Shown here: positions 55,201 to 61,200 of the stretch, one piece after another
Numbering within the stretch: the stretch's first letter is position 1
Layout of the letters: every line of letters begins with the position of its first letter
Origin: Lepidostoma basale
Lineage: Eukaryota > Arthropoda > Insecta > Trichoptera > Lepidostomatidae
DNA length: 64,000 nucleotides
Direction: 5' to 3'
Assembly: GCA_022606425.2 (NCBI GenBank)
Contig: JAHDVF020000742.1
Location: 310,001-374,000 of the forward strand
The notes under the pieces: model-generated
What the model was told of the DNA's origin: nothing
The model's input: only the letters and a program-made list of their open reading frames with translations
The model's database searches: none
Translations under genes and position numbers: made by a program

Positions 55201-58200
55201 GCTCCACTGAACGATATCCTCTATTTCGCAAGTTTTTCTTATGTCTACGTTGCGGACACGATCTCGGAGAGTTTTTCCATTAATCGATCTTAGGACCTTC
55301 ATCTCCGATGTTCTTAGTAGTCCATTGGAAGTGAGAATTTTGGAGAAAAGTGAGAATGGAAGTGAGAACCAGTGAGAATTTTCATTAGATTTTTTTTTTA
55401 CAATCCTCAATCAAAATTTCCAAATCAGACTTCTTAGATTTTTATTATTATTATTATTTTGAATAGCTCTACAGTGCAAGCCAAATCTATATAAAATCGA
55501 TTTTCATGACATGTGATAGATAGCTAATCTGTCGCCATTTTAACCCATTGCAACACTAATAAAGATGACATAATTTGTTCATACAACACACTATTTAATG
55601 TTTATACATACAACACTCTATTTAATGTTTTAACTCATTTTTTATTTATTACAATAACATTAAGACTAAATTACGCACAAAATAAAAATGGTAAAACATA
55701 AAAGCATAATTTTATTTTGTTCGTAAGCTAGATCATTATGGCTCACCCCCGGGTAGTTTTGGAAGAGTGTGATAAGCTTTTATGCATTCTGGCATGTGGA
55801 GAGCCACCAAACATTGTTCGAAGGCTTAAAATCACTAGAATTACTAGAATATTCATCAACTTCATTCTCACTGCCACTTTCCAAAAGGATTTGCTGTATT
55901 TTATCCTCATTTGATGAAATATTACAAACGCGGCGAGTTTGTTAACGAGTGCGTTGGGCCAATTTGGAGGTATTGACAGATGTTAAAATATCGTAATATT
56001 TTGTAATAAATAATGTGAAATAAATTGTGATTATTACATTTTATTATGAAATCAGTAACCGAAATATACTTATTTATGTCATTTTTATGAATAATTTTAT
56101 TGTCATTCAGTTTTAATGTAAAAAAAATCACTTCAAAGCAAACCGGCGAATCGCCGGCTTTGTGAGTCAGTGACAAATTGACCATGGCCGGCGATTCGCC
56201 GGCTTTGTGTTGTAATGGGTTAATGTCATATGAATTCTACACCAGACAAATTAATTTTTTATGGTTAATGGTAATCATAAGGTTATACAAATTTGTTTGA
56301 TATTATATGTAATGTTTTTGTATATGATTCATCCATCGAATCTTCTAAATTATAATTGTTTAAAGCTGTATTTTAAATTCCGTTTTTAATTGCAGGAGCC
56401 GGCAGAGGATATTGATGTTTATTTCTTAGACCATGGACTGGAGATTCGGGTGCCAGTTTTGAATTTAAGACCGTTAGCCCTTGCGTTTTGCGATACACCT
56501 CCCAGAGCATATCGGTGTCATCTCTACTGGGTTAGTTCATAATATATATTTTTATTATTATCAATATGAAAAAGAAGATGACTAGCATAGAATGTTGTAC
56601 ATATTCCACATAGTATCACAAAGGCTAAATATGGATTTACTGTTCCTTAAACAATGATGTAAAACTCCATATTAAATGATTAATATGAATAAACATTTGT
56701 TTTCTAGAAGTTTTATTATAATTTATGGGAATGCATTAGAAAGGCGAAACATGTCATACTCATAAAGGCCGTGCCACACTGTTTGAAACAAGCTCTCCAC
56801 AGGGGTGACTTTGGTGGAGAGCTGTGGAGCCCACGGTTGGTGCAGCGTCCACATACTATTGTAAACAAGCTCTCCACATGTGGAATGCGTGTTTAAACGG
56901 TGGATCCACACGCATACTATGCGCGTCCGTCCACAAAGTTTGTTGAAGGTCAAACGAATTTTGGTTTCAAACAAGTGTCTACACAGTTTTAAACCCGCCG
57001 GTGGAGACCGATGTGGAGAGCTTGTTTATAACAGTGTGGCACGGCTTTAAATTATAATAAAACTTCTAGAAAACAGACATTTCCATTTGTATTAATCGCT
57101 AAATTTGGATATATTAGTCAACAAAACAATCTTGTTTTATGCAAATCTTATAAATAATATGAAAAATTCTTTCAATACTATTTTAGATACGTCCTTTCGA
57201 TGACACCAATGAGTGGACAAGTACAGCGATTAATTTTATGAGAAAGAAATCTTTGGGCAAAAATTGTATCATCACAGTAGAAGACATGTATGTATTTTTA
57301 TATTTACTTTATTAAATGAAAAAATAAATCAAAATTTTCTGTTTCAAATCTGGCCTTATGTGGCAATAGTAGGCACTTAAATATAATTAAAACCCTTTAG
57401 TGCAGCTGGCTACATTTGCAGTTCAAAAATATTTGTTTCGCAAAGGCTTCTCTGTCTTGCGTCGCCCAGGATAACTCCTCTGCACTCCTTGTTCCAGTCC
57501 AGTTTTTAATGTTGTGCAACCAAGACTTTTGCCTTCGGCCAGGACCACATTGTCCCACAATTATGGCCATTAACATAAGTAGGAGGATCTCATCTTTCTT
57601 CTTCTTTCCCCTCGCCTCTTCCCGTTACTCGGGATCGGATATTCTTATCATTTGGCGCCCGGTATTTCTTTTGTAGGCAGCTTCCTCCTTAGTGCCTAGG
57701 GCCTTCATATCCCCTCTGCACATTCGTCAGCCAGGTAGTTTGAGGTCTTCCTCTCCCTCTCCTAGTCACGGAAAGACACTTTTTCACGACATGGTCGTGA
57801 GGTCTCCTCATCACGTGACCATACACCATCGGAGCCTTGTTTCTGACAACTTTTGTTTTATAGGGGCTACCTTGAAACTTCCCCTCACATATTCGTTGCG
57901 CACCTTGTTTTTCAACGTGACTCCTCCCGACCACCGCAGCATGCGCATTTCTGTTGTATGGAGTTTTTGTTCATGTATCTTTTTAGCTGGCCATACTTCG
58001 CTTCTGTATAGTAATGCCGTGCGAATAGCTGTTTTATAAATCTTGCCCTTTGTTCTTATTGGCGTTTTTGGATCACACAGAATTCCAGTCAGCGTTCGTC
58101 ATTTATTCCATCCAGATATTGTTCGGTTGGTTATGTCCGCTTCAATTGATCCATCCTCTGATATGATTGATCCCAGATACTTGAAAGTTTTTGCATTTGG

Positions 58201-61200
58201 AAGGATTGTACTATCTAACTTGACTTCTGAGTTTAAGGTGGCATCTGGGTTGAAGTTACACATCATAAAAACTGTCTTTGTTCTGCTAATGCGCAAACCA
58301 TTTGACTCGAGTGAGTTTCTCCATTCCTCCAGATTTTCTTGAATTTCTTGTTCATTGTCAGATATCAGGGCCATGTCATCTGCGTATAAAAGGTTCAACG
58401 GTGTAGGCTTTTGTATGTTTGCAGTGAGGTAATTCATAACGACGTTAAATAACAGGGCGCTGCCTTGATGGACACCTACTTTTATATTGAAGCTCTCAGA
58501 TATTCCTGCAGGACTTTTAACATACGTTTGTACATTTTCATACATATCGATACTGAGTTGTATGCAGTGGCGGTACTGCCATAGAAGCCCAGAAGCCTGA
58601 CTTACGTAAGAAATTTTGAATTAAAACCCCCATATCTAAGTAATCATGCCCCCGCATAAATCAACAATCCACCAAATCACTTTCCAACAATGTTCTGATC
58701 AGATGTAAGAGGAATTGCCACAGAAGCTGAACCTCTATGTAAGCCAGAAGAGGTTTTGATTCAAAATTTCTTACGCAAGCCGGGCTTCTGGGCTTCTATG
58801 GGAGTACCGCCACTGGTCGTATGCAGTGTTCAGGTATACCATGCGATTTTAGAGCTTGCCATATTAAGCTTCTTGGTATGCGGTCAAAAGCTTTTTCAAG
58901 GTCTACGAAAATCAGCCACAGGTTCTGCTTATTTTCACAAGCTTTTTCAATGACGAGTCTAACTGCGTGAATTGCATCCATGGTACCCTTCCCAGCCATG
59001 AAGCCAAATTGATTTTCCGTCAATGAAATAAAATTCAGAAGGTGTACACTTAGAACTCTTTCCCAGATCTTGAGGGTATAGGACGTGAGCTTAATACCAC
59101 GGCAGTTGCCACAATCACCTATCTCCTTTAGTTTAGTTTAGTTGGAGGATCTCATATTATTTTTAATTGAATTATTTATGCATTGGGTAATATTGGGGTG
59201 CTAATCTGCTTTCTGGATTCTGGACTCGTGGTTAAGTAATCTTTTATTATTTTTAGTGTCGAAGATTCATATGGAGTCATCCTTTTTGTCAATTCAAAAG
59301 CAATCAATATTCAAATGGTCGTCAAAGATCTTGCGAGGGACATCGAAGAACCAAACGCCGCAAACAGTACATCAGTCGACAGATTTGAAACCAAAGATAA
59401 TTTGCCAACGATTGCCAACAATTTATCTACAGAATCAAACAATATTTCAGTTGGTCCTAGCTCCATAAAAAATAAAAGCATTACAACTCACGGTGCAGAT
59501 ACAAGTGATAAAAGTAATGTCAGTAAATCTTCTAGTATTGTTATTCGTCATACATCACCATCCAATACTGCTTCATCGAATCTTAAATTGGCAGTGCCGG
59601 CAAAATGTTCCAATTCTGTACCGAAAGCGCCAACGGATAGTGCCAGTTTAACGTCGCATGTAACCTCAAACAAGGGGTCAACTGAAAGAGTAGTTAATCA
59701 TCCGGTTGACGATGTTATCCCTGGAATACTGGGTGAGTACTTTGATTTTATTTAAAGGGCATAAAACCACAAAAGACTCTTTAAATTTTTTATATAATAT
59801 GATAATACATATTATGTACTTTATTAAAGTCAAATGCGTTATTAAGATATGAAATATTTTGTCCAAAAGTATCTTGTTTTAATAATTATATTGGGTGTTT
59901 CAGAATGTTCAGTCCGTTTTTTTTGTATGAAAATCGTATTTATTTGAAAGATAAAATAAAAAAACACATCAATCAAAATATTTTCCATCGTTAGCCACTA
60001 CTTTTCCCATCTTTCTGGCAATAGATGAATCCATCGTTGAAAAAACACCTCGTCTTTTGAGGTAATCCAGGCATTGATTTTTTGATTTGCATTTGCAATC
60101 CGATATTGACAGGATTGTTGACTGGAGTAAGTAAACCAGATTTACTTCAACATATCCAAATGTGTTATAATGTCATTCTCTAGGGCGCACCACATTACAT
60201 ATCATCGATATTCCATGAGTAATGAAAGCCTCAAACGTGTATCCACTGTCAGAGATCTTGGGATAATTTACGAAAGTCGATTGACATTTCGTGCTCAGAT
60301 CGAGAAGGTGTGTGACGTTTCGTTAAAGATGCTGGGTTTTGTTCTTCCAACTGTTAGGGTTTTCAGAGATACCCGGGTCCTAAGAACTCTATATAACTCT
60401 ATATACATTTGAGTGCATTGCAACGGTTAGTTAGTTTTCGTTTTAGTTCTGTCGGCTCATGGTGTCCATACTTTACATGGTGCAATAATTAATAATATGT
60501 TACGAACACGTTCAAACAGAGGAGCCGATGGGAATGGAGGTAGAGAATGTGAACCTGTGCCGGGCCGCGCAAGGCTTCTCCACCAATGATGAGGGGACGG
60601 TGTGCAAGCACTACACCGGTCCCCCCGCTACCACCTGCTTCAAGGGGCCCTCCTGCAAGAAGCAGCATGTCTTGCTTAATAAGCGTGAGTTCTTCTAATA
60701 ACTAATACTTGCAATCAGTCTATATCTATCAAAAATGAACATTTTCCATCTGCACACTGCAGAAAAATATTACCTTTAATTGGACTGAAGAAAAATATTT
60801 CCTATATTCGAGGCATATCCAGAAAGTAAGTGTACTGAATTTTTGTATGTTACAATTTTTTTTATTTAAACAAAAAAATTACGTGGTTACCGTAGTACAT
60901 ATGTAAGCTATTTTTCGACATAGTCGCCATTCCTCTCAATGCAGGTGGTGAAGCGGGGTATCAACTTTTTGATGCCTTCCTCGAAGTAGTTTCCCGCCAA
61001 CCCCTTCGTCCACTTCTCCACCTCCTCCTTTACCTTCTCGTCGGTTGAAAAACCTTTTGCCACCCATGTGTAGCTTCAGGGAGGTAAAGAGATAGTAATC
61101 TGAAGGTGCTAGGTCAGAGGAATGCACGGGATGGTTCAGGACATCCCATTTAAACGGTGCGAGCAGTTCCTTCTGGCATTGTCGTGCAGCAGGCAGACTT

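Noticed and set aside
59315..59755. Stand-alone 146-codon gene
   Set aside because: The reading frame is exon 13 of the Tudor gene, opened by an acceptor at 59256 and closed by a GTGAGT donor at 59733.
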